64,000 bases of DNA from G965279355 sp965279355 (GTDB lineage Bacteria > Pseudomonadota > Alphaproteobacteria > CACIAM-22H2): contig OZ257155.1 of assembly GCA_965279355.1 (NCBI GenBank), forward strand, positions 4,216,001-4,280,000, written 5' to 3'. The translations under genes and the position numbers were made by a program. The notes beneath the pieces were generated by a model, which saw only the letters and a list, made by a program, of their open reading frames with translations, did not search any database and had not been told where the DNA came from. Numbering within the stretch: the stretch's first letter is position 1; every line of letters starts with the position of its first letter. Below are positions 18,204 through 26,127 of this stretch, piece after piece.

Positions 18204-18856
18204 CGGCGGGCCCCGGAGGCGTCGAGGGCCATCGATAGGCGGACAAGTTCCGCCAGCGAATGAACGCCAAGCTTCTCCATCACGCGCGCGCGATGGACTT
18301 CGACAGTCTTGATGCTGACCGCCAGTTCTTCAGCGATGATTCGGTTCGGCTTGCCGCTGACCACGCACTCCATCACCTCGCGCTCGCGCGGGGTCAGGGC
18401 CGCCAGATGGGCCAGCGTGACGTCGTTGTCCCGCCGCTGCTCCAGCGACCGGGCGCTGCGCTGCAGGCAACCGTGAATGAGGGTGACGAGCTTCTTGTAA
18501 TCGAACGGCTTCACGACGAAATCGACCGCGCCGTGCTTTACGGCCGTGACAGCCTGATCGATCTGCGCGGTTCCGGAAACAAAGACGATCGGCAGATCGA
18601 TGCCGCGATCATTGAGTTGTTGTTGCAGGGCCAGGCCGTTCATTCCGGCGAGCTTGAGATCGAGGACGAGGCAGCATGGGCCGGCAATGCGGAAGGCATC
18701 GAGAAATGTTTCGGCTGTGGCGAAGCGCTCCGTGCGGACGCCTTCGCGCTCCATCAGCCAGCTTAGCAGGCGACGGGTCGACGGATCGTCATCGACGACA
18801 TAGACGGTTGGTTGCGGCGACGCACTGCCGGCCGTCGCGGCTACAGCCGTACTCAT
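18194..18856 (-). CDS. NarL/FixJ-family response regulator (CrbR/ErdR-like)
   Basis: A 220-residue two-domain regulator. The receiver has the acidic pocket VVDDDP at 20-25, the phosphorylated Asp66 (LVLDLKL), and Lys in VVKPFDY. The LuxR-type helix-turn-helix is near residues 150-205 (LTPREREVMECVVSGKPN, IKTVEVHRARVMEKLGVHS). FixJ-type proteins activate promoters after phosphorylation. The only full histidine kinase nearby is the transporter-fused one at 20481, its probable partner. Together with the ActP-like symporter this matches the CrbS/CrbR (MxtR/ErdR) acetate-switch pairs; the match is inferred from context. Confidence 0.88.
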   Translation of the reverse strand: MSTAVAATAGSASPQPTVYVVDDDPSTRRLLSWLMEREGVRTERFATAETFLDAFRIAGPCCLVLDLKLAGMNGLALQQQLNDRGIDLPIVFVSGTAQIDQAVTAVKHGAVDFVVKPFDYKKLVTLIHGCLQRSARSLEQRRDNDVTLAHLAALTPREREVMECVVSGKPNRIIAEELAVSIKTVEVHRARVMEKLGVHSLAELVRLSMALDASGARRPH

Positions 18857-18967
18857 GGTTCCCAGCCCCCTATGCTCTTTTGCCGTATTGTGGATACTTC
18901 ACATGGCAATTGGCAATAGGCTTAAAGTCTCACTGTAAGCGCTTGTCCTGTCACGGAGCTGTTGGGC

Positions 18968-20476
18968 GTGCCGGAACCTGTCCGCAAATCGTCGCCACCG
19001 GGTATGGCCGAACGCCAGAGTCGGTCGCAAACGGCTGTTTTCGGAAAACGCGTGGCCGACATTATGCGGCCGGGTGTTCTCACGGCGCCGGGCGACCAGC
19101 CGGTGGCGGGTGCCGTTGCCGAGATGGCGGTGACCGGGCGCACCTCCATCATCGTGATCGATCCGGCCGGACGGGCCAGCGGGATCCTGACGGAACGCGA
19201 CGTGACAAGGCGGGTGGTGCCGCAGCAGGCGGGCAACGCACCGATCAGTATGGTCGCAACCTATCCGCTGCATACCGTGAGCGCCGATGAATATGTCTAT
19301 CGCGCGGTTGGGCGGATGCGCCGGCTCAATCTTCGCCATCTGCCCGTGGTCGATCCGCAGGGCCGGCCAGTCGGCATGCTCGATCTGCTGGATGCCGTCG
19401 CGGTTGCGGCGGAACAGATGCTGCGGCAGATGGATGGTCTCACTGCGGACGACACATTGGACGGAATGGCAGCGACCAAGACGGCCCAGGTCGAGATTGC
19501 CGCAGAGCTTCTCGCCGACAATCTTCCGGCGCCGGATATCCAGGCGCTGATCACCGATATGAACACCGATATCCACCGCCGGGTTCTGGACGGATGTGTA
19601 CGCGCCATGATCGATGCCGGCTGGGGGTCTCCGCCGGTGCCGTTCTCGCTGCTGATCATGGGATCGGGTGGGCGGGGCGAGAACTTTCTTCATCCGGATC
19701 AGGACAACGGCTTCATCCTCGCCGACTACCCCGACGATGAGCACGTTCAGATAGATCCTTATTTCATCGCTCTTGCCGAACGCTTCAACAACGATCTGGA
19801 TCGTGTCGGCTTCCCGCTCTGTCGCGGTCATGTCATGGCGCGCAATCCTGTCTGGCGAAAGACCGCAAGCCAGTGGCGCGAACAGGTGTCGATCTGGGCG
19901 CGCCGCCGCAGCCCGGTCGCCATTCTCTTCGCCGACATCTTTTTTGATTTTCGCGCCGTTACTGAGCCCCTCAAGTTCGGCCTCGATCTGCGCGCGCATG
20001 TGGCGGAAGTGCTGCTTCGATATCCGGCCCTGCTATCGATGATGGCCAAAGACGAGACGAACAAGTCGGTTGCGCTTGGGTTATTCGGCAACCTCGCGAG
20101 AGATACGTCCGGTGAAAGTCCCGGACGAATCGATCTCAAGATGCGAGGCTCGTTGCCGCTGGTCGCATCGGCGCGACTCTGGGCGCTCAAGCACGGCATC
20201 GTGGAATGCGGAACGTTGGCGCGTCTCGCGGCGATTGCGGAAAAAGGCTCGATCGACCGGGACGAGGCCGACGAACTGGCCTATGCATTTCGGCAGATTT
20301 CCTTCCACCTGCTGCGTCAGCAGCTTGAGGATTACCGGGCGGGGCGCCATCCCGGCAACTTCGTCGATCCCGACAAGTTGCTGCGCCGCGAACGCGACGA
20401 GCTTCGCCATGCGCTGAAGATCATCGAGCATTTCCGCGTCGAGACGCGAGCCTCTTTTACTGGCGCGGTGTTTTAG
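18968..20476 (+). CDS. CBS-DUF294 nucleotidyltransferase-like signalling protein
   Basis: About 502 residues. Two CBS domains come first (VADIMRPGVLTAPGDQPV and SMVATYPLHTVSADEYVY), then a DUF294 GlnD-like nucleotidyltransferase core with GSGGRGENFLHPDQDNGFIL, where the Gly-Ser pair and DxD acids are kept, and a helical DUF294 C-terminal domain. CBS pairs usually sense adenine nucleotides. I prefer GTG at 18968 because GGAG lies nine bases before it; TTG at 18962 is the alternative. It is convergent with the SSS-kinase gene. Proteins of this type often sit beside ActP-like symporters and a DnaQ-type exonuclease, as here. Target of any nucleotidyl transfer is unknown. Confidence 0.82.
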   Translation: MPEPVRKSSPPGMAERQSRSQTAVFGKRVADIMRPGVLTAPGDQPVAGAVAEMAVTGRTSIIVIDPAGRASGILTERDVTRRVVPQQAGNAPISMVATYPLHTVSADEYVYRAVGRMRRLNLRHLPVVDPQGRPVGMLDLLDAVAVAAEQMLRQMDGLTADDTLDGMAATKTAQVEIAAELLADNLPAPDIQALITDMNTDIHRRVLDGCVRAMIDAGWGSPPVPFSLLIMGSGGRGENFLHPDQDNGFILADYPDDEHVQIDPYFIALAERFNNDLDRVGFPLCRGHVMARNPVWRKTASQWREQVSIWARRRSPVAILFADIFFDFRAVTEPLKFGLDLRAHVAEVLLRYPALLSMMAKDETNKSVALGLFGNLARDTSGESPGRIDLKMRGSLPLVASARLWALKHGIVECGTLARLAAIAEKGSIDRDEADELAYAFRQISFHLLRQQLEDYRAGRHPGNFVDPDKLLRRERDELRHALKIIEHFRVETRASFTGAVF

Positions 20477-20480
20477 TCGG

Positions 20481-23243
20481 CTACTTGGCGGCTGCGGTCT
20501 CCGCCGAGGTTTCCGGCGTGGCGAGCGGTACGGTGAACGCGAAAACCGAACCGCCACCGGGGGCGCGCTCAACCCAGATCCGGCCGCCGAAATGTTCGAT
20601 GATCCGGCGTGAAATCGGCAGACCAAGACCGGATCCCTGCGGCTTGTTGGTGAGTGTGTCGCCGACCTGGCGGAATTTTTCGAAGATTATGCCACGATTC
20701 TCGGGAGCGACGCCGGGACCGTTGTCGGTCACGCGCACTTCCACCCCATAGGGTGTTTCGACAGCGGTCACGGTTACCCGCCCGGTGCGGGCCGGCGAGA
20801 ATTTCACGGCATTCGAGAGCAGGTTGATCACTACCTGCATTAGCTGGTCGCGGTCGGCAAGCATCCGCGGGAGGTCCGCCGGAATGATGGCCTGGAGTTC
20901 GACCGGTTTCTCCTTGAAGATCTGGCTCACGGCGGCGACCGCATCGTCGATGACCGATTTCGGGTCGACTGGAACGATCTGCCAGTCGAAGCGCCCGGCT
21001 TCGATCTTCGCGAGGTCAAGAACCTGGTTGATCAGGCGGGTTAGGCGCTCGCTTTCCTTGGTGACGATATCGAGAAACTCGCGGCGTTGATGCTCCGGGA
21101 TGTCGTTGTGGTCGCGCAGGATCTCCGAAAACGAGCGGATCGACGTGAGCGGCGTGCGCAACTCGTGGGTCACCGTTGCGAGGAACTCGTCCTTCAGCTG
21201 ATCGAGTTCCTTGAGGCGCTCGTTGGCGGCACGCAGCTCCGACGAGGCGCGCTCCACCTCCAGGGATTTCTGTTCCAGCTGGCGGCTGTATTCGATGACC
21301 TGCGAGGCTTCGTCGAGGATCGCCATGACTTCGTCGAGGCCGACATTCTCGCCCTGGACGGCGGAAGCGACCATGACCCGGGCCGAAGCCGCCCCGATGG
21401 CGCCCGCGAGCAGACGCTCGGTGAACTGCAGCATGGCAGCATCGGCAACAGTCAGTTTGGCGAGGTTCAGGCCGTGGCTTTCGGCGTATTCCGCGAAGGC
21501 GCGGTCGGCGCGTTGCCGGCCGATGAAACGGACCACCAGGGCATAGAGATCGCGATAAGAGGCCTGACCGCGAAACGACCGGCCGCGATCGCCGCCGGTC
21601 GTTTCCTGGAACGCCTCGACAAACCGCGTCGCCTGGATGCGTTCGGTCGGACTCTGGTCGGTCAGCAGCGAGACGGCGACGTAGCCGCCGATATTGACCA
21701 TCATGCTCCACAGCAGCGCGTGCGACAGCGGATCGAGACCTTCCAGGCCAAACAGGGCGTATGGATTGAGAAGCGCGATGCCCCACGGACCTTGGTCAAG
21801 AAAGGCTCCGGGGAGCCACCCCGAGCGGACGAATGAGGGCAGTAGCAGCGTGTAGACCCACATGCCGAATCCAAGAATCAGTCCGGTCAGCGCACCTGCC
21901 TTCGTGCCGCCACGCCAATAGATGCCGCCGATGATCGCCGGCGCAAATTGCGCGACGGCGGCGAACGACAGCAGCCCGATGGTCACCAGCGCATAGGAAC
22001 CGCCGATGAAGTGGAAGTAGAGATAACCGAGGAACAGGATGAAGACGATGCTGGCGCGCCGAATGGCAATCAGCAGCCGCGTCAGATCGCCGCGCTCCGT
22101 CAGACCCAGCCATTTGATGCGCAGCAGGATCGGCATCACGAGGTCGTTGCAGACCATTGTCGAGAGCGCGATCGTCTCGACGATGACCATACCGGTGGCC
22201 GCCGACAGGCCGCCGATGAAAGCGGCCAAAGCCAGCCACGGGCTCCGTTCGAGCATCGGCAGGGTGAGAACGAACGTGTCGGGATCGATCGTGTCGCGGT
22301 CGAAGCTGAGCAGTCCTGCCAGCGCCAGCGGCAGCACGAAGATATTGATCAGCAGCAGATAGAGCGGAAAAAGCCATACCGCCTTGTCGAGGTGACGCTC
22401 ATCGACATTCTCGACCACGAGGACCTGGAACTGCCGCGGCAGGAACAGGATGGCTGCCATCGAGAGCAGCGTCAGGGTGACCCAGCCGCCATAACCGCTG
22501 GCACCGACGGTGGTGAACAGCGGGGCAATGTCCGGCCGAGCTGCCGCCCTGGCGAAGATGTCGCCCAGGCCGTCGAACATCCAGTAGGTGACGAACACCC
22601 CGACCAGAAGAAAGGTGACCAGCTTGACGATCGATTCGAAGGCGATTGCCGCGACCATGCCGTCGTGGCGCTCCGTCGCATCGATATGGCGCGTTCCATA
22701 GAGCATCGCGAATGCGGCCATCAGCGCCGCTACGTAGAGTGCGGTGTCATTGATGATCGGTGTCGCGCTGTCGTCACCCGGCATGACAATGTGTGGATAG
22801 TTCGACAGGACGTGATAGCTGGCGGACACGCCTTTGAGCTGCAGGGCGATATACGGTGTGATGACGATGACCGCGATGATGGTCACCAGACCGCCCAGAA
22901 GCTGACTCTTTCCGTACCGGGAGGCGATGAGATCGGCGATCGAGGTAATACGATTGCTTTTACTGATACGCAGTATTTTGCGCATCAGCTGCCACCACAG
23001 GATGGCGACCAGTGTCGGGCCGAGATAGATGGGCAGGAAATCGATGCCGCTGGCGGCGGCGCGACCGACGCTGCCGTAGAAGGTCCATGCCGTACAATAG
23101 ACGGCAATGGACAGCGCATAGACGTAGGGGCTTGCAACAACGCTGCGTCCCGCATCGGCGCGTTTATCGCCCCAATAGGCGATGGCAAACAGGATGCAGA
23201 GATAGCCGAAGGCGGCGCTGAGGATGAGCCAGGCGGGAAGCAT
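20481..23243 (-). CDS. sodium:solute symporter-fused sensor histidine kinase (CrbS/MxtR-like)
   Basis: A 920-residue protein. The first 560 residues are an SSS-family transporter domain of about 13 membrane helices. A linker and coiled coil (LEQKSLEVERASSELRAANE) follow. The HisKA box FLATVTHELRTPLTS carries His693, and the ATPase domain has the N box NLLSNAVKFSPA, DNGPGV and GSGLGLPISRRI. There is no C-terminal receiver. Proteins of this design (CrbS, MxtR) monitor or respond to acetate-type substrates and phosphorylate a FixJ-type regulator. It is the last gene of a four-gene minus-strand operon with a lone receiver, a sensor-exonuclease and a small membrane protein. Confidence 0.9.
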   Translation of the reverse strand: MLPAWLILSAAFGYLCILFAIAYWGDKRADAGRSVVASPYVYALSIAVYCTAWTFYGSVGRAAASGIDFLPIYLGPTLVAILWWQLMRKILRISKSNRITSIADLIASRYGKSQLLGGLVTIIAVIVITPYIALQLKGVSASYHVLSNYPHIVMPGDDSATPIINDTALYVAALMAAFAMLYGTRHIDATERHDGMVAAIAFESIVKLVTFLLVGVFVTYWMFDGLGDIFARAAARPDIAPLFTTVGASGYGGWVTLTLLSMAAILFLPRQFQVLVVENVDERHLDKAVWLFPLYLLLINIFVLPLALAGLLSFDRDTIDPDTFVLTLPMLERSPWLALAAFIGGLSAATGMVIVETIALSTMVCNDLVMPILLRIKWLGLTERGDLTRLLIAIRRASIVFILFLGYLYFHFIGGSYALVTIGLLSFAAVAQFAPAIIGGIYWRGGTKAGALTGLILGFGMWVYTLLLPSFVRSGWLPGAFLDQGPWGIALLNPYALFGLEGLDPLSHALLWSMMVNIGGYVAVSLLTDQSPTERIQATRFVEAFQETTGGDRGRSFRGQASYRDLYALVVRFIGRQRADRAFAEYAESHGLNLAKLTVADAAMLQFTERLLAGAIGAASARVMVASAVQGENVGLDEVMAILDEASQVIEYSRQLEQKSLEVERASSELRAANERLKELDQLKDEFLATVTHELRTPLTSIRSFSEILRDHNDIPEHQRREFLDIVTKESERLTRLINQVLDLAKIEAGRFDWQIVPVDPKSVIDDAVAAVSQIFKEKPVELQAIIPADLPRMLADRDQLMQVVINLLSNAVKFSPARTGRVTVTAVETPYGVEVRVTDNGPGVAPENRGIIFEKFRQVGDTLTNKPQGSGLGLPISRRIIEHFGGRIWVERAPGGGSVFAFTVPLATPETSAETAAAK

Positions 23244-23252
23244 GGGCCGCGA

Positions 23253-23495
23253 TCAGTCGTCTGGCGTGGAGGGAAGAAGCGGATTCTGTGCAGCGTCGCG
23301 ACGACGACCGCGCTCAACAGCCAGAGCCAGGAGGACGATTAGAAGCGCCCAAGCGTAAAAAAGATAAAAGTACAGAAGCGGGATGCCCAATATCAGAGCA
23401 TCGACACGAAAGATCGCAAGCAGCGGCGGGCTCAACAACAGCGCGCCGAGCAGGAAGAGCGCAATCAGCCGGTCTCCGGTTTGCGAGTTCTTCAC
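23253..23495 (-). CDS. small two-helix membrane protein upstream of the SSS kinase
   Basis: An 80-residue protein with two hydrophobic segments (LIALFLLGALLLSPPLLAIF and LYFYLFYAWALLIVLLALAV) and a charged tail. It lies nine bases before the SSS-kinase gene on the same strand. By analogy with the small partner subunits of SSS transporters it may assist the membrane domain of the kinase; this is inference from position and topology only. Confidence 0.7.
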   Translation of the reverse strand: MKNSQTGDRLIALFLLGALLLSPPLLAIFRVDALILGIPLLYFYLFYAWALLIVLLALAVERGRRRDAAQNPLLPSTPDD

Positions 23496-23528
23496 GACTG
23501 TCCCCCTGCGGCGATCGCCGCCACAGAC

Positions 23529-25637
23529 CTAAAATTGCTCCTGCCGCAGCTTTATATCCAGCGCCATGTTGGATGCCCTAACCAGGGCGCCGATCGTGGT
23601 GATGCCGCGCGCCTCCAGCAGATCGATCAGGCGCACAAACACGCCGGCCGTTGTCATGGCGTCTCCGAGAGCCGAATGGCGTCCCGATGCGGTAATGCCA
23701 AGACGCTGTGCCAGCGTGTCGAGGTCATGGCCGGACAGCTCGGGATAGAGAAACATGGAAATCAGCATCGTATCGAGGGCCGGCATGTCGAAGCGGGGGC
23801 CGCCTTCGGATGTCTTCATCCGGATGAACTTCAGGTCGAAGGCTGCATTATGCGCAACGAGCACGGCGTCACCGACGAAACCCAGGAATTGCGGCAGGAT
23901 GACCGCAGCCGGCGGGGCGTCGCGCACCATCGCATCGGTGATGCCGTGAAATCGCGATGATTCCGGCGGGATGGTGCGTCCGGGGTTGATGAGCCGGCTG
24001 AAGGTTTCGCCCGTCAGGAGCCGACCGTTGACGACGCGGACCGCGCCCAGCGCGACCATTTCATCGCCCTGCGACGGGCGAAGGCCGGTGGTTTCCGTAT
24101 CGAAGACAACATAGGGGACGCTTCTTAGAGACTGATGTTCGAGCCGATCGCTTGCCGGCGTGATCCGAGTGGTTTCGAAATCATAGAATTCCGGCCGTGG
24201 CGGCAGCGGCGTTCGCTGAGGCGTGAACTGTATACGGGTCGGTGCGGGCAGCGGCAGGCGCAATGCTGCGCGTCCGGCGCCTTCCAACGCGCGGCTCCAA
24301 ATGTCGCTGTCGTGACGCTGCAGGACGTCACCCAAGGTCGCGGCGCCAGGGGCACCCTGCATCGGCTCAATGGTCCACGTATCGATGATGCCCGCCGGCA
24401 CCGGCGCGCCATCCCACGAAATTTCGATATAGATGCGGCGATCACTGAGCAGCGCCTCTGCATCGTACTGGCGCCTCCCGGTGGCGGCGACCAGCAGCAG
24501 CAGGAGCCGCTCGAGGGCGATCACCAGGGAATGGCTGTCGCCATGCAGCCAGAGTGGCAGGCCGACCATCGTGACGGCCGGTCCGGCTGTATCCCGCAGA
24601 CGACGGATGACGCAGTTCAGGAGATCGACGGAATGAATATCGGTCAGCGGCCAATGGCTGGCGGTAAGGGTGCGTCTGTCGCGCTCTATGGCTTCAAGAT
24701 TGCGTCCGAGCGCCTCCGCCTCGCGGAGAATGACCTGTTCGAAGGCTTGGCGTTTCTCGGGTTCGATATCGGCAAAGCCCGTCAGCGTTTCCGCGGCGGC
24801 CTGCAGATTGGCGATCGGAGAGCGCATCCCGTCGGTTGCCGTACGCAGCAACCGATCGCGGCGGTCAAGATCGGTGAGTTCGGTTGTCGCATCGCTTAGC
24901 GTCAGTATATAGCCTGTGGGTTTGTCGTCGACGGACAGCAACGTCATTCTCGCGCGGAGAAGGGCTCGCGCATCTGGCGTAGCGCAGACCAGGGCCTCGG
25001 TTGCATTGCCCGTTGTCGGTTCGCGATGGGTGAGCCGGTCCAGGGTGTGGCGGATCGGCTCGTCGGTGACGAATGCGAAAAGCGATCTGCCCAGGCCGAA
25101 ATCGGCTGGCCGGTTCAGTTGCGCGAACGCCACCTGATTGTAGAGCAGGATGCGATGATCGAGACTGCACACCACGACCCCGGTGCTGAGATCGCGCAGG
25201 ATCGTTTCCAAAAGACTTTTTTGTTCCTCGGCCTTTGCGGTGGCGGCGGCGACGGCGCCCTCGGTATTGCGACGCGCGGTGGTCACGCGGCCGATCAGGT
25301 CGTTCACCAGCTGCGGTAGCGGTGCGAATACCGGGTAGCGCTGCGGCGGGATATTGCTCTCGCGGCCTGCCTCGGACAAAAAGCGGATTTCGGCTGTCAT
25401 CCTGTGGAGCGGCCGGATCAGCATGTGATTGACGGCAAGCCATGCGAGAAGCGCGAGCAGTACCAGCGCGGCGAAGCCAGCAGACAGCAAACCGGTGCGA
25501 CCGCTTCCACCCTCGGCCGGCGTCAGGGCAGCGAAGCCGGCGAAGGCGGCGCCAGCCAGACAGAATATGGCGCCAAGAACGAAAGCGATCCGCCGCTGGA
25601 GGCCTTTCTGCTGCCGTACCAGAGCGGACAGGGGCAT
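23529..25637 (-). CDS. membrane sensor with degenerate kinase region fused to a DnaQ-type exonuclease
   Basis: A 702-residue protein. Two membrane helices are at residues 18-37 and 50-70, followed by a HAMP-like stretch and coiled coil to 145, then a PAS domain (145-255). The HisKA-like helix reads LLRTATDGMRSPIANL, where the phosphorylated His is Asp269, so it cannot act as a normal kinase. The region 330-470 resembles a decayed ATPase domain. From about 508 it is a DEDDh 3'-5' exonuclease: Asp513 and Glu515 in VFDTETTGL, then AHNAAFD and the GRHSALGDA His/Asp motif. It is in an operon with a lone receiver and the SSS kinase. Nuclease target unknown. Confidence 0.85.
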   Translation of the reverse strand: MPLSALVRQQKGLQRRIAFVLGAIFCLAGAAFAGFAALTPAEGGSGRTGLLSAGFAALVLLALLAWLAVNHMLIRPLHRMTAEIRFLSEAGRESNIPPQRYPVFAPLPQLVNDLIGRVTTARRNTEGAVAAATAKAEEQKSLLETILRDLSTGVVVCSLDHRILLYNQVAFAQLNRPADFGLGRSLFAFVTDEPIRHTLDRLTHREPTTGNATEALVCATPDARALLRARMTLLSVDDKPTGYILTLSDATTELTDLDRRDRLLRTATDGMRSPIANLQAAAETLTGFADIEPEKRQAFEQVILREAEALGRNLEAIERDRRTLTASHWPLTDIHSVDLLNCVIRRLRDTAGPAVTMVGLPLWLHGDSHSLVIALERLLLLLVAATGRRQYDAEALLSDRRIYIEISWDGAPVPAGIIDTWTIEPMQGAPGAATLGDVLQRHDSDIWSRALEGAGRAALRLPLPAPTRIQFTPQRTPLPPRPEFYDFETTRITPASDRLEHQSLRSVPYVVFDTETTGLRPSQGDEMVALGAVRVVNGRLLTGETFSRLINPGRTIPPESSRFHGITDAMVRDAPPAAVILPQFLGFVGDAVLVAHNAAFDLKFIRMKTSEGGPRFDMPALDTMLISMFLYPELSGHDLDTLAQRLGITASGRHSALGDAMTTAGVFVRLIDLLEARGITTIGALVRASNMALDIKLRQEQF

Positions 25638-25644
25638 GGCTGGT

Positions 25645-26022
25645 CTATACGGGCGCGGTGTCGAGCAGGCGCTTCACCCGCTCGACCAGTTCACGGGTCG
25701 AAAACGGCTTGGTGATGTATTCATCCGCTCCCATCGCCAGACCTTTTTCCTGTTCGATGTCGCGGCTCTTCGCGGTGAGCATGATGATTTTGATCTCGCG
25801 ACCGCCGGGTTCTCTGCGGATGGTTTGGCAGACATCGTAACCATTGCGGCCAGGCAGCATGACATCGAGGACGACGAGATCCGGCGCCTTCTCGGCGACC
25901 GCACGCAGAGCCGCCTCGCCATCGCGTGCAACACGCACGTCATATCCCGCCTGCTTGAGGAGGAATTCGATGGACAGGACGATGTTCGGCTCGTCGTCGA
26001 CCACCAGGATCGACCGTTTCAT
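25645..26022 (-). CDS. single-domain response regulator (CheY-like receiver)
   Basis: A 125-residue receiver with no output domain. It has the acidic pair in VVDDEPN (residues 8-13), phospho-acceptor Asp53 (VVLDVMLPGRNG), Thr in MLTAKS and Lys in YITKPFS. It heads the minus-strand operon, seven bases before the sensor-exonuclease. It could take phosphate from the SSS kinase and act by protein contact, possibly with the sensor-exonuclease. Confidence 0.9.
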   Translation of the reverse strand: MKRSILVVDDEPNIVLSIEFLLKQAGYDVRVARDGEAALRAVAEKAPDLVVLDVMLPGRNGYDVCQTIRREPGGREIKIIMLTAKSRDIEQEKGLAMGADEYITKPFSTRELVERVKRLLDTAPV

Positions 26023-26127
26023 GGTGCCCTCCCTAAGGCCGGGGACGCAGGCCCCGGGACTCTCAGTTCAACAGGCTGAAGCTTAGCGCCGGGCGATCCT
26101 TATTGCCACGGTGCTAAGCTCTGATGT

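Noticed and set aside
21948..23342. Long plus-strand frame opposite the SSS kinase
   Set aside because: Antisense to a clear transporter-kinase; composition (Arg/Asp/Gln/His-rich) is that of a shadow frame.
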